From contig JAFCMP010000031.1 of the NCBI GenBank assembly GCA_017506865.1, forward strand, positions 1-64,000: a DNA stretch of 64,000 nucleotides, in the 5' to 3' direction. Both the position numbers and the translations under genes were made by a program. Shown piece by piece: positions 48,701-58,596 of the stretch (positions within the stretch are counted from its first letter, which is position 1; each line of letters begins with the position of its first letter). The stretch is from Tribonema minus (lineage: Eukaryota > Sar > Xanthophyceae > Tribonematales > Tribonemataceae). A model generated the notes under the pieces. That model was not told the DNA's origin, made no database searches, and saw nothing but the letters and a program-made list of their open reading frames with translations.

Positions 48701-49059
48701 CACGCGGCTGCGCTGCTTGCCACGCGTGGGTTCTGATAACTTCAACATCGTCCCGTCGCGCTGTCGCACAGCATGCGCGCGCGTGCAGTCCGGCATGCCT
48801 TTTGCTGTTCTGCTGCACTATCGGTCGCGGGTGCACTGCATGAAATAGCACGCTTCCCCTCATAAGCCGCGCGCGCTGCTGCCGCCGAACCTTGACGCGC
48901 AGAGTCGTGGTCATGGACGCCGCGCAGCTCAGCCGCTGCACCGCGGAGGTGTGCGAGGACAACGCCATCCCCGCGTCGCGCTCCAAGGCGCTGCCGCAGC
49001 TGCCGGCGTACGAGCCCGAGGAGCAGGCGGCGGCAGCAGCGGCGGCAGCAGGGCAGTAG
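42791..49059 (+). CDS. DEG9: DEG9-type HtrA/Deg serine protease
   Basis: Exons: 42791-43087 (tentative first exon), 44504-44725, 45338-45580, 46401-46790, 47111-47464, 47917-48074 and 48903-49059, giving 606 residues. The triad of the trypsin-like domain is visible: H164 in TNAHS, D195 in ECDLAILTV and S273 in GNSGGP. Two PDZ-like parts follow, with VANDGSVPFREGERV and the final LRFDFYPDR-type strand as in plant DEG9; length is close to Arabidopsis DEG9. The family degrades damaged or regulatory proteins without ATP; plant DEG9 is nuclear. The first 99 residues look like a targeting region: a hydrophobic start (VTAVALGTVLAGG), then DAFVG at 19-23 and a basic stretch ending in LHMS. Joining this exon to the rest rests on matching phase 0 across a 1.4-kb intron, so location is uncertain. 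Confidence 0.9.
45140..45375. repeat. Tandem 115-116 base repeat that copies a splice acceptor and exon start in DEG9
   Basis: GACATCAAAGTGCCTGCC at 45147 and its near copy at 45263 start two similar units. Each unit ends with GCGCAG or ACGCAG followed by GTGCGCAAGCGCGG. The second unit leads into the true exon at 45338, while the first stops matching after about 33 exon bases (45223-45255). Using the upstream acceptor would run into TGA or shift context, so it is treated as a decoy copy. Confidence 0.8.
48499..48776. repeat. Two tandem 139-base units in the last intron of DEG9
   Basis: The units 48499-48637 and 48638-48776 are nearly identical, including the words CAGCGCTTCAGGCGCGCCAC and TGGGTTCTGATAACTTCAAC. 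They differ at only a few positions, so the duplication is recent. They read open in one frame, but there is no splice evidence for coding. Confidence 0.9.
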
Positions 49060-50295
49060 CAGCCGCTCGCGTTCGACAGCGCTGTTCAAGGCCCATGTGG
49101 CACAGATGCTGGTAGAAGGCAGCTGGGACGGCAGCGGTTCTCCCAGGAGAAACCCCACGGTTCAGCACTGCGCAGGCAAGGGCCAGCCCCCTCCGCCCCC
49201 CTTGAGTCTGCCGCTAAAAGGGCAAGCTCGCAGAAGGGAGGGGGCGGGGGGGGGGGTGGGGCAGGCGATGGCGCCTGCGCCAATGCAACTGAGTGGTGCT
49301 GCGCCGCCAGCTGAAATGAAGCGGCGATCAAGGCTGCGAAAGAGCAGGCAATTTGAAATGAAGCGGCGATTAAGGCTGCGAAAGAGCAGGCAATGCCTGC
49401 ACGCGCGCGCACCCCGTCCTGTGGCGGTCGACAAACAGCGCTGCTGTGCGCGCTCACGACACAGCATTTGGCCGTGATGAATTTTGTAGATGCCCTCTGT
49501 TGCGGGGCCTTCCGTTGGCGCGGCGCGCTGGCCGCTTCGCCGACGCACCTTATCACAGCACGCAATAATACAAGTGCACATCTCCTCGGCTGTGTTGTTG
49601 ACGGTCGGCAGTTGCTGTTGTGAGGTTGGTGCTTTTGAATCGATGATTTCATGGCGTGCCCGACACCCCCAACCGCTACAGTACGACGAGCCCCTTGCCT
49701 TCTTTCAAACACCACAGTGCTATCATAGAAGTATCGATTGCCACGTGCGAGCTGCACTTGAGATGACAGCACACGCTTCAACAGCACTCGTACCTTGCTG
49801 GAGCCCATGCTTTTTCAGCCCCTTCCCATGATACTTGGCACTTTCGCACCCCAGGTCATTCATGCTGCCCCCCCCCCCCGGAATGCACCCATCATGCTGA
49901 TTGAACACCTGCAAGAATGCATGTTTGAAGAGACTACCATCTCTTGTATTAGATGTACCTTTGCAATCAACGCGCGGAGCGGTTGCGGTGATTCATGTCA
50001 AGAACACGGAGGGCCTTGCAATGTGCGGGTTAATTGTGCAATATGGGTATGGGCCTCGTTGTGTGAATCTACGCACCATTAATTCATTACTCGGGGTAAC
50101 CAGCAAAACAGGCATACACTCCAGGAAAACGAGAACGAGAACAATGTGGTCGACAGGGCATGCAAAAGCGCGTGCCACCGGGACTCTTTCTGCTGCCGTC
50201 AAAGGAGGACGGTTTGGGCAAGCACACAAACAGCGCCACACAGGCCTCTGAGTCGCTCGCACATCAGCAGCGCGCGGCAGCGGCGCTGCACACCC
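49060..50295. other. Convergent spacer between DEG9 and the TTLL gene
   Basis: Both genes end here, DEG9 from the left and the minus-strand TTLL gene from the right. The stretch contains poly-C and poly-G runs, a 42-base tandem repeat at 49313-49396 and no supportable gene. A conventional AATAAA signal close to either stop was not seen. Confidence 0.5.
49313..49396. repeat. Two tandem 42-base units
   Basis: The unit GAAATGAAGCGGCGAT followed by AAGGCTGCGAAAGAGCAGG occurs at 49313-49354 and 49355-49396 with only a few differences. It lies in the spacer after DEG9. No function is evident. Confidence 0.85.
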
Positions 50296-53200
50296 CTACT
50301 GCTGTCCCGCTGCCGCCGTCCCCTTCAGCGCTGCCGCGAAGGCCGCATCTACACCCGCAGCAACAACGCTCCGCGCCGCCGGCGAAGCCGATGCGCGGCG
50401 CATGCCGCCGCTCCGCGCACCGGGCCACTCGTCCGGGCCGCCCTTGTCATTGTACCACAGCTGCCAGCACGGCATGGCCACGTCACCACCGCTGCCGCTG
50501 CCGCTGTGCTCACCGCAGCGGCTCACACGAGCACTTCTACTGCCATCGCCGCTAGGGCCCTGTATGCCGCCGCCGCCGCCGCTGCCGCTGCCGCTGCTGC
50601 TGCCGCCGCCGCTGCCGCCACCGCTGCCGCAGACGTCGCCGCTGCCGTCTGGATCGCCAGCGGGCAGCACAATGACGTTCGGCGGCGGCGCATACAGGCG
50701 GCGGCAGATGCGGCGCTCGGGCAGCGGCGGCAGCGCGTACGCAGAGGCTGCGCGCAGCGGCTGCGCATGGCCCTCATCGATGAGCAGACGCAACGCGTCG
50801 GCGGTGGCGCCGGGCACCAGCGCCGCCGTGACGGGGGTGCTGTGAGACGCGGCGGAGCGAAGTTGAAGTTGAAGCATCAGCGACCGCCGCGGCAGCTGAG
50901 TGCTCATTTTGCGCCTTCTAGCTGCTGCAACCGCGTGAAGTTCTGCCGCACGAGGCCAGGACGGGTGGCAGCCTTTGGTGTGCCCGACGCCAGGCGAACA
51001 AGCACTGCGATGACTGTTGCCGTAAGGCTACAGAAGGGCAGTTCCCGTCCTGCACACGGGTGCAGCGGCACGCTGGCAGATTTCACGCCGGCGTCTGCAC
51101 TAACGCCGTCACTCACACTCGTCTCCATGTGTTGCACATCCGCTGGCACCACAAGACTGGACAACTTTCAGAGACACTTTGCAAGCACAGTAGCATCACT
51201 CCTTCAACGACCACAGCACTGGCCAGCATCAGCGCATGCGGCGCAGTTCATGACGGTCACGCGCGACGAACACACGATGGCGGGCGCGTCTTGCCTGTGG
51301 CTGACGTCCGGGCTAACGTTGACCTCCAGCAGCAGCACCCGCTCGCCCTCCGCGGGCAGCAGCAGGTCGAAGCCGAGCCACTCGAAGCCGCACGCGCGCT
51401 TCCTCAACAAGCCGCGCACCGCCAGCAGCGCTCCCACCACCGCCTCCCTCACCGCCGGCAGCACCCAGGCGTCGTAGCCGCTGACGTTGCCGTTGTTGAC
51501 GCCGCCGCTGGTGCTGGCGCTGCTCCCTTGTGTGCTGTCAGCATGCATGCTGTCGAAGTTGCCGGCGCCGCTGCTGCTGGCGTCGCTGCCGCTGCCGCTG
51601 CCGCTGCTGCTGCCGGCGGTGCTGCTGCTAGGCATCGTGTGTGCGCGGAGGCGCGCCGCGCTCCACATGGTGGCGCACTCGTCGCGCGTCCCCGCCGCTC
51701 CCGCTGCTGCCGTCGTGCCTCCTGCTCCCAGCCGCTGCGCTGGCGGCGGCAGCGCTTCACCGCCCTCACTCCCTTGCGTGCTCGCAGACGACAAGTTACT
51801 CGCGCCTTCGCAACGGCACGGGCTTTCAGCCACGGCGATCTCATTGTACAGCGGCGGCGGCGGCGGCAGCTGCGGCCGCACGCACTGCACGGCGTGGTTG
51901 CAGAGGTGCATGAAGCGGTCGCCGGCGTGCGCGGCGTCGGACGAGTACGGGCGACTCGCGAGTCGCGCGTACGCCTCGGAGTAGCCCCACACCACCTGCA
52001 CAGCCGCAGTAGCACGCCGATCAATGCGATGCAGCAGCAACCAGCAGTTGCTGGGCGGAGAGGGCACCGGGGTGGAAGGCAAGAGCAGCGCGCCAAGTGA
52101 ACGCGCGCGGCGCACCGGCGGGAGTACAGGTCACGCGTCCGAGCTGACCGCGCAAGGCGCGGGAGGATGGCTCTGCGCTGCGTACACCGCAAGGCTGGTG
52201 CGCGGCGCAGCGCCGCCGTTGGCTCAGCGCAAACCTGGATTGTGCCGCAGAATGAGGCGGCCGCGTCTGTCAAGTACCCCCGGCCATCGTGACAGCGAGA
52301 ACGCTCGGTAAGGCAGGATGGCGTCATTCGTGACAAAGTCATGCAAATTGTGTCCACGGGCGCGCTTTTGTGTACACATCCACGTGCGCCACCCCCGCGC
52401 ACGCCACCGGCGCGGTGAGATCCGCACTCTGTGCAGGCGCTCTCTGTTCTTCGTGTACCCCTGCCGAGGCTGTGCACCGGAAGCGATGCAAACACCAGCC
52501 AGCCCCGGCCCAACCGCCAAGCCGCTGCGGCAACCCGTGGGCATGCGTGCAGGGGTGGGGGAAGGGCGGGCACGAGAGCGCGCTCACCAGCGGCGCCACC
52601 GATGTCACCATCACCCACTGGCGCAGGTCGAACTTGCGCCCGCCCGGCAGCAGCAGCGGGCGCTCCACGTACTTCTGTATCACGACCCTGTGCCGCAGCG
52701 CCGCGCTCGCCTCGGCCAGCGCCCTCAGCCCCTGTATCACCTGGATGCCCTGCGGCGGCGCGCGCGCATGTGCGGTGAGGCAGCGTCAGTTGCTGGTCCA
52801 GACCAGCGTGCGACTGGTGGGCGAAGACTCAAGGCGTCGACAAAGTTGTCTGTGACAGCAGGCACTGAGTACACGATGCTGTGAAGTATGCACAAGATGC
52901 TGCGCCTCGCGCAATGTGAGGCATCGCACACCCTGCAGCTCGCCGGCGCCGGCGCCTTTGGGTCTCTCGCGCTGATCAGCGCGGCGTGTGTGCGGGGGCG
53001 GCGGCCGTGCTGCACTGCGTTGCACAGAACACATGCTGCCAGCCCCGCCATCACACCCGGCACACTTTCATGCAACCGCAGGCGGCCGATTCTGCACCAC
53101 GGCGGTGCCGCCACGCCTGCGCCGGCACTGCCCGGGCACTGCAAGGGTCGATGAGCACCGACTACGAAAGGCGCCGGCCCTCCTCTTCAGTGCAAGCAAT

Positions 53201-54863
53201 ACTCTTTTCATCATAAAGTACTGCTTGAAAGCACAACGTGTCATTATCAATGAACACGCACCCGCCCGCAGCTGAGCCCCACGGGCTTGAGTATCCACGC
53301 GTTCATGCCGCCGCCGTGCAGCGCCGCCTGCGCGTCGCGCGCGAATGCCGCCAGCGCCGCGCGCGCGCGCGCCGCCGCCGCCGCACCGCCGCTGCGCACG
53401 TCCCCCGGCGCCCCCGCCGCGAGGCCCTCGCACCACGCCGCCAGCGCGCGCCACTCGCGCGAGCCCACCGCCAGGACCGACGCCGGAACGTTCTTTGTGG
53501 TGTAGTGCTGAGCGCTGCTGCTGCTGCTGCGGGCCCACGCGCACCAGCGCTCGAGGGTCGTCAGCGCGGCGGTGAAGACGGGGGTGGCGGGCGCCGGCGG
53601 CTCCTCCTGCATGCGCTGCAGGGCGGCGACCTTGCGGAAGTGGGGTGATGGTGGTGGTGGGGGGGGGGGGGGGGGGGGTACGGGGGTAGGTGAGTGGACA
53701 GGTGCTGCGCAGGTGCTGTTGTAGGTGAAGGACCAGGGCAGCGCAACGCTATGTGATAAGCAGCAGCAAGGGTGTCTTGGCCAGCTGCTGCACGGGCGAC
53801 GGTGATGCCCTGGCAGCCCGTAGCCAACGCGGGTGGGACAACGACGCAGTACTGCAAAAGCACAAATTTGGAGGCGGTCTCTGTCACTGCGGCAGGGACA
53901 CGAGGTGACGCCCTGGTTGTGTATACTCTACAGAGTGTGGCAATGCATCGCGAGCGAGCAAGCGCTGCACCGCACCGCCTCCGCCACACTCACGGGCAGT
54001 GGTCCCAACTTCACCATGATGTGGGCGCTGACAGGGGCGATGCCGTCGCGCATGGTCAAAGCACCGGCTCCTTGCTCGCCATCGCATGGTCAAAGCACCG
54101 GTTTTTTGCTCGCCATCGCGCTCAGCAGTGTCAATGGGCACCACAGTATCAGATGAGCTTTACTCAAGAGATGCGTCGCTCACCGCTGCGCCGATGCCGT
54201 ACGCCCTCAAGAAGGCCTCGGGCCCCGAGTCGAGCATGCTCCAGCATCGAGGGAAGTAGCGGTCCACGCTGGCTCCAGCCGCGGTGCCGCTGCGCAACGC
54301 CCGGTCCAAATGCGCCGAGAGCAGCGCCTTGTTGCTGAGCTGCTGGGCATGCTGCAGGTGGTTCACCAGCTGTGCGCAAGCAGAGGAATGTGTTGAAAGC
54401 ATGAGCATCGGTGATGATCGCAACGTGCGTTCAAGATGCCAGCGACAGCTGCAGACCCAGTTTGTGACTTAAGACAGAGTACCGCCAATGCGCTGGCACA
54501 ATTGCGGGTGCCTCAAGTCGTGAAACTACCACAAAAGCGGTGATGGAATCTGATTGCCGCCCGCGATCCTCGATCCTCGATCCGTTGGCTGCAACTAACT
54601 CCAGTTGTCTAGCGTTCACGCGGAGCGAAATCAGCAGCAAAGGTCACCTGCGTTTTCTTGAGAGCCTTGAAGTCAGTGCTGGCAAGGTTGCGCCACTGCA
54701 GCGAGATGTCTGCAACATCTGCCTCGAAGTGCTGCTGCTTCAACTGCAGTACATGTGCCTGTACCACCGGTGCAGACACTCGCAGGAACCCCCTCTCCTC
54801 ACATATGCGCACCACATCGCTGAACTTGTCGTCAGCAACGAACGAAGCAGCTTTACTCTGCAT
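50296..54863 (-). CDS. Tubulin tyrosine ligase-like protein, TTLL3-type glycylase
   Basis: Exons on the minus strand: 54863-54648, 54369-54184, 53630-53262, 52749-52588, 51995-51295 and 50839-50296. All are in phase and give 725 residues. Landmarks of the TTL ATP-grasp fold are clear: FPRCW near residue 112, WILKPVGLSCGRGI from 246, VVIQKYVERPLLL from 279, KFDLRQW at 296-302, VVWGYSEAYARL from 312 and LLLEVNVSPD ending with E535 and N537. The following SHSTPVTAALV (from 543) matches the region after the ligase core in TTLL3/TTLL8 glycylases, enzymes that add glycine to tubulin in cilia. A Gly/Ser-rich insert lies at about 380-470. The intron after VSH has a GC donor (AG-GCAAGA). Residues 134 to 135 were joined directly; a missed small exon there is possible. 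The glycylase rather than glutamylase call is by similarity only. Confidence 0.85.
54050..54117. repeat. Two tandem 34-base units in a TTLL intron
   Basis: GCATGGTCAAAGCACCGG followed by a short variable stretch and TTGCTCGCCATC occurs at 54050-54083 and 54084-54117. It lies in the intron between the second and third TTLL exons. Confidence 0.85.
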
Positions 54864-54977
54864 GGCCTCGCGTGTGGTGCTTCGCGCTTAAATCTAACTG
54901 TTTGAAGTTGGGCGTGTAACTGTTGAAGTTTGGGTTGCGAGGTGCCTTGTTTGTTTTTTGTGTAATCTCCTCTTTCT
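54864..54977. promoter_or_regulatory. 114-base shared promoter region between the TTLL and IQ-motif genes
   Basis: The start codons of the two divergent genes are only 114 bases apart, so both promoters must lie here or overlap the first exons. The stretch is AT-richer than its surroundings and contains two similar words, TTTGAAGTTGGG and GTTGAAGTTTGGG. No RFX X-box or TATA box could be identified by eye. Confidence 0.6.
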
Positions 54978-57900
54978 ATGGCTTTTCTGGGGAGCGCCCG
55001 CGATATGCGGGCACGGCGGCCCTTGCCAATGATAGATCTGCTTGAGTACTTGGAGGCAAGTGGCGGGGATGCGCCCAGGCACACTGATGATGCTGGTTCA
55101 GGCCCAAGACCTTCATCAGCGCCCAAAGACCAACTGATGGAGGTGGTACAGCGCACCCTGTCAAGAGGCAGTCAAAGAGCGTGCAGGAAGACTTCTATTG
55201 ACTCACTGCGGGCGCGCCGCCGCTCCACTCTAGCGGGAGCGACAATCGGGCCTTCCTTCAACCCAGATATCGACGACTCTCAGCGCGCCAGAACAGCGAC
55301 CAACAACCGCCGCCGCAGCACTGCTACTGAGGTGTTGATGGCCGATGTAGACATGGGCTTCACGCCGCGCCGCCCCGTCACGGCCCAGTACAGGCCGAGG
55401 CGCACCTCCATCACCTCCCTCATGCCCAGGGCCCACCCCTCCGCCAGCTCCGGCGTGCGCAGCAGGAGCCTGGACCTGCGGCTGGAGCTGCTGCGCTCCT
55501 CGCGGGGGCAGCTGCCGCGCGAGGAGCTGGCGGGGGCCGTGCAGACCATACTCTCGGAGCGCCACGCGCGCGGAGCCCTGTCGCGCCACCACGTCGCCGC
55601 CAACCAGCACGCCTGCGGCCGCTGCGCCGCGGGCATCGTCGCCGCGCGCCAGTGCGAGACGAGCGTCAAGGCGGCGCTGCGGCGGCGGCGCGCGGCGCAC
55701 GCGCGCGAGGCTGCGGCAGCTGCCGACGCCGCCTGGCGCGGCGAGCTGCGCGTGTCGCTCGGCGGCTGCGGCGACGACGGCGGCGTCGAAGCGGCGTGGG
55801 CGGCGGCGACGGCGGCGGCGGCGCGGCGCGCGGCGCGGCAGCGGCACGCGCTGGTCGCGGCGGCGCACGCGGCGCGGTTCCTGTGCTGGCGCGCGGCGTG
55901 GCGGCGCGTCGTGTACATTGAGCGCGACAGCGTCGTCCAGCTGCACTCGAAGCGCATGAGCAGCATGGCGCTGGCCAACGTGATGCGCGCGTCGTGCATG
56001 ATTCAGGTGCGCTGCTGCGCGCGGCAGCGGCGATCACGCGAGGCCCCGCTGCCACAATGTGATGACGAGGCATTGAACACAGCGGCAATGGCTGAGGCAC
56101 GAGCTGTGGTCACGAGAGCTGCTGCTCGCCGGCAGATGCTGCAACTGGGATGTTGTGCTCGTAGCGTGCGCTCGCGGACACTCTCGCTGAGGGCGGTCGA
56201 CGTGCAGGAAGCTGCACCCCGTGCCCGGCGCCGTCGCACACCATTCCCCTGCTGCTTGCGTCGGGATCCTAGCCCTCTGTCGTGTTGCCTCCCAGCCCCT
56301 CGCCGCTCTGTGCACACTGTTTGACGCCATGCGCCGTCCTGTCGCGCTGTTTCATTCATGCCGGCGTGCTCCCCACGCGCACAGACATGGTGGCGCAAGC
56401 ACCAGGCCCTGCATAGGCTGCAGCTGGCCACGTACGTCACGTACTTTGTCACACGCAAGCGGGCGGAGCGCACCAACGCCGCACGCCTTGTGGGCGCCTT
56501 CCTGGTGGCTGCGCGCTGCAACCACCGCGTGTCTGCCATGTATAGGTTCAGAACCAAGGTGAGGGAGGCACACGATGCTACGTAGTGCATGTAGCACTTG
56601 CTGCTGGTGGGGAAATGTGATGGCGGAGAGCTGCCGCGCATGCAGTGCGCGACCTTCGTTGCGCTCTGAGCTCTGCTGGACGGAGTCATGTAAGGCCGGG
56701 GCGAGGGCTCCATTACATTAGAGTTGTCAACACGACGAATAGTTTGATCGAGCCGTTCTCATTTGTCGAAGAACAGCAAGGAACTTGTGAAGCAATCAGA
56801 GCGCCTGCATGCTCTGCCATATCGTATTTATTTATGTACTGGTGTTGGTCCTCGAAGATTGGGACATCCTTGGTCCAGACTCAGGTTTGGTCTTTCATGC
56901 TGCAAGCCAGAGCATCATTACTTGCAATGAGTTTCTGGAAGCGAAACCAAAACCACAGATCAACCTGCATTAAATCCATAATCTGTATTGCAGCTTTGTC
57001 GTGTGTGTTGAGAACTACCTTCTCTGGCAAAATTGCTGCGACAAAAGTGACAACTGCCACTCTGAGGCTCTCAGCAAATCAGAACGTCACTTGCCCTCGT
57101 GCGCCTTTGAGGTATTGCTTACTGCCGACCGCAAGCGTTACACGCTGGTTGCATAGATAAGTACTTTTGAAAGCTTTACCTGGCGGCATAATTTCAGAAG
57201 GCCCCCAGGAGCTCCCCTCAATAGCCTCATCCTCCCATCACAGCCCATACTGTAGGCCGCTTTTATATGACGACATTCTCGCACCCAATTCGCATCACGT
57301 GCTTACACGCGCTGCTCTCACGCGCGCTGCCGCCGGCGCCCTCCGCAGGTGCGCAAGTGCCAGCACCACCTCAAGGTGTTCCTGGAGCTGCGCCGCTACC
57401 GCCTGCAGCTGCTCACGCTCCTCTTCGACAGGACGGAGGCGCAGCTGCGGCGCAGGCGCAGGGACGAGCTGATCGCAGAAGCCAGGCACCAGCAGGTACT
57501 ACCGCGGCAGCAGCAGCGCTCCTCGTGTCGCAGGCGCCGCACCTGCTTCAGCCACCCTCACGCATGATGCCGCATCGCTGCGCCCTCGTGGCGTGTGTGC
57601 GCGAGCGCGCTGCAGTAGTAACATAGCGCTGTGGCAGCGCGGCGCGCCAGCAATCTGCGCATGAGGCAGTGCCCTGCCATGCCACAGCGGCCTTGGTGTA
57701 ACGTAGCCGCCTTTGCTTACATTTGCGCGTCGCTGATCTTCGTCTGTTGCACATCCGGTGCAGGTCACGTTCGCCGCGGTGCACCGCGAGCTGCTGCAGG
57801 CGGGGCGCCTGCGCCGCCGCGCCGCTGCCGCCGCCGGCGGCGGCGCCGCCGGCTCTTCCGGCGCCGCCGCTGCGCGCAGCGTGCACAGCCTGCTGCGGCT

Positions 57901-58333
57901 GCGGCTGCGCCACTCGCTGGCGGAGCTCAGCGCGGCGCGCTGCGGCGCGCACACGCGGCGCAGGCTGCTGGAGGCGCTGCTGTCGCGCCTCACGACAGAG
58001 TTCCGGCGCTCGCTGCCGCCGCACTCCGTGCGCGCCGCGGCGGCGGCGGGGCTCGCGGCGGCGTCGCCGGACCCGTCCTCCCAGTGCAAGACGCGCGTAT
58101 TCACGGTGGAGAACGCGCGGCAGTGGCTGCTGCCGAGCGGCGCGGAGGAGGGGGGAGGGGGGAAGGGGAGGGGGGGGGGGGGGCGGGGCGCAGCTGAAGA
58201 CGGCGATACAGCCATTTCTGCTGCTGCGGCGGCTGCGGTCGGGGGAGATGGAGAGGCTGGTGCAGGAGGGGTGGGCGGCCACGCAGCAGGCGGCGGCAGC
58301 GCAGCGGCAGGGCGGCTAGCTGTGCAGAGCTAG
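54978..58333 (+). CDS. IQ-motif (calmodulin-binding type) protein, possibly flagellar
   Basis: Exons: 54978-56006, 56385-56558, 57349-57495 and 57764 onward, all in phase 0. An IQ-like motif spans the first junction (MIQTWWRKHQALHR), followed by two weaker helical repeats (LVGAFLVAARCNHR and VRKCQHHLKVFLELRR). The N-terminal 340 residues are Arg/Ser/Ala-rich. The last exon ends at 58333 in the frame used here (639 residues), but a G-run at about 58146-58185 makes the frame doubtful. One frame over, the end reads QLKTAIQPFLLLRRL and stops at 58319, which looks more like protein. Head-to-head placement with the TTLL glycylase suggests shared regulation with axonemal genes. The family is not recognised. 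Confidence 0.72.
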
Positions 58334-58596
58334 ATGCTTGATGTTTGCTATATAGTGGTGCTATCAGCCGTGGCCTACGGAACACATTGCCGATTTTTTG
58401 ACAAGTAATGTACCTTGCGTCACTCAGTGACCGGCGGCTGCTTTCCAAATACTGCGCTTTTCCTTCAACTGCATTTTTTTTGCTGCCGTGGCTGATCATT
58501 GAGTGAGTCCAAGTCGGTGAAACTTCAAGGTTGAACTTGCCCCATCGTTCAGTTGGGATCAGCGCATTCGACACGCAATCCAAAGACACTTGCGCG
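58334..58596. other. Spacer between the IQ-motif and PUB-UBX genes
   Basis: The 260-base gap between two same-strand genes holds the end of the first and presumably the promoter of the second. Nothing else was recognised. The frame before the ATG at 58597 stays open for tens of codons, so the second gene could begin further upstream. Confidence 0.4.

Noticed and set aside
53884-54144. Minus-strand frame as a further TTLL exon
   Set aside because: The only protein-like part (MRDGIAPVSAHIMVKL) needs an incoming phase that the preceding exon does not provide. Direct joining of 54184 to 53630 keeps frame.
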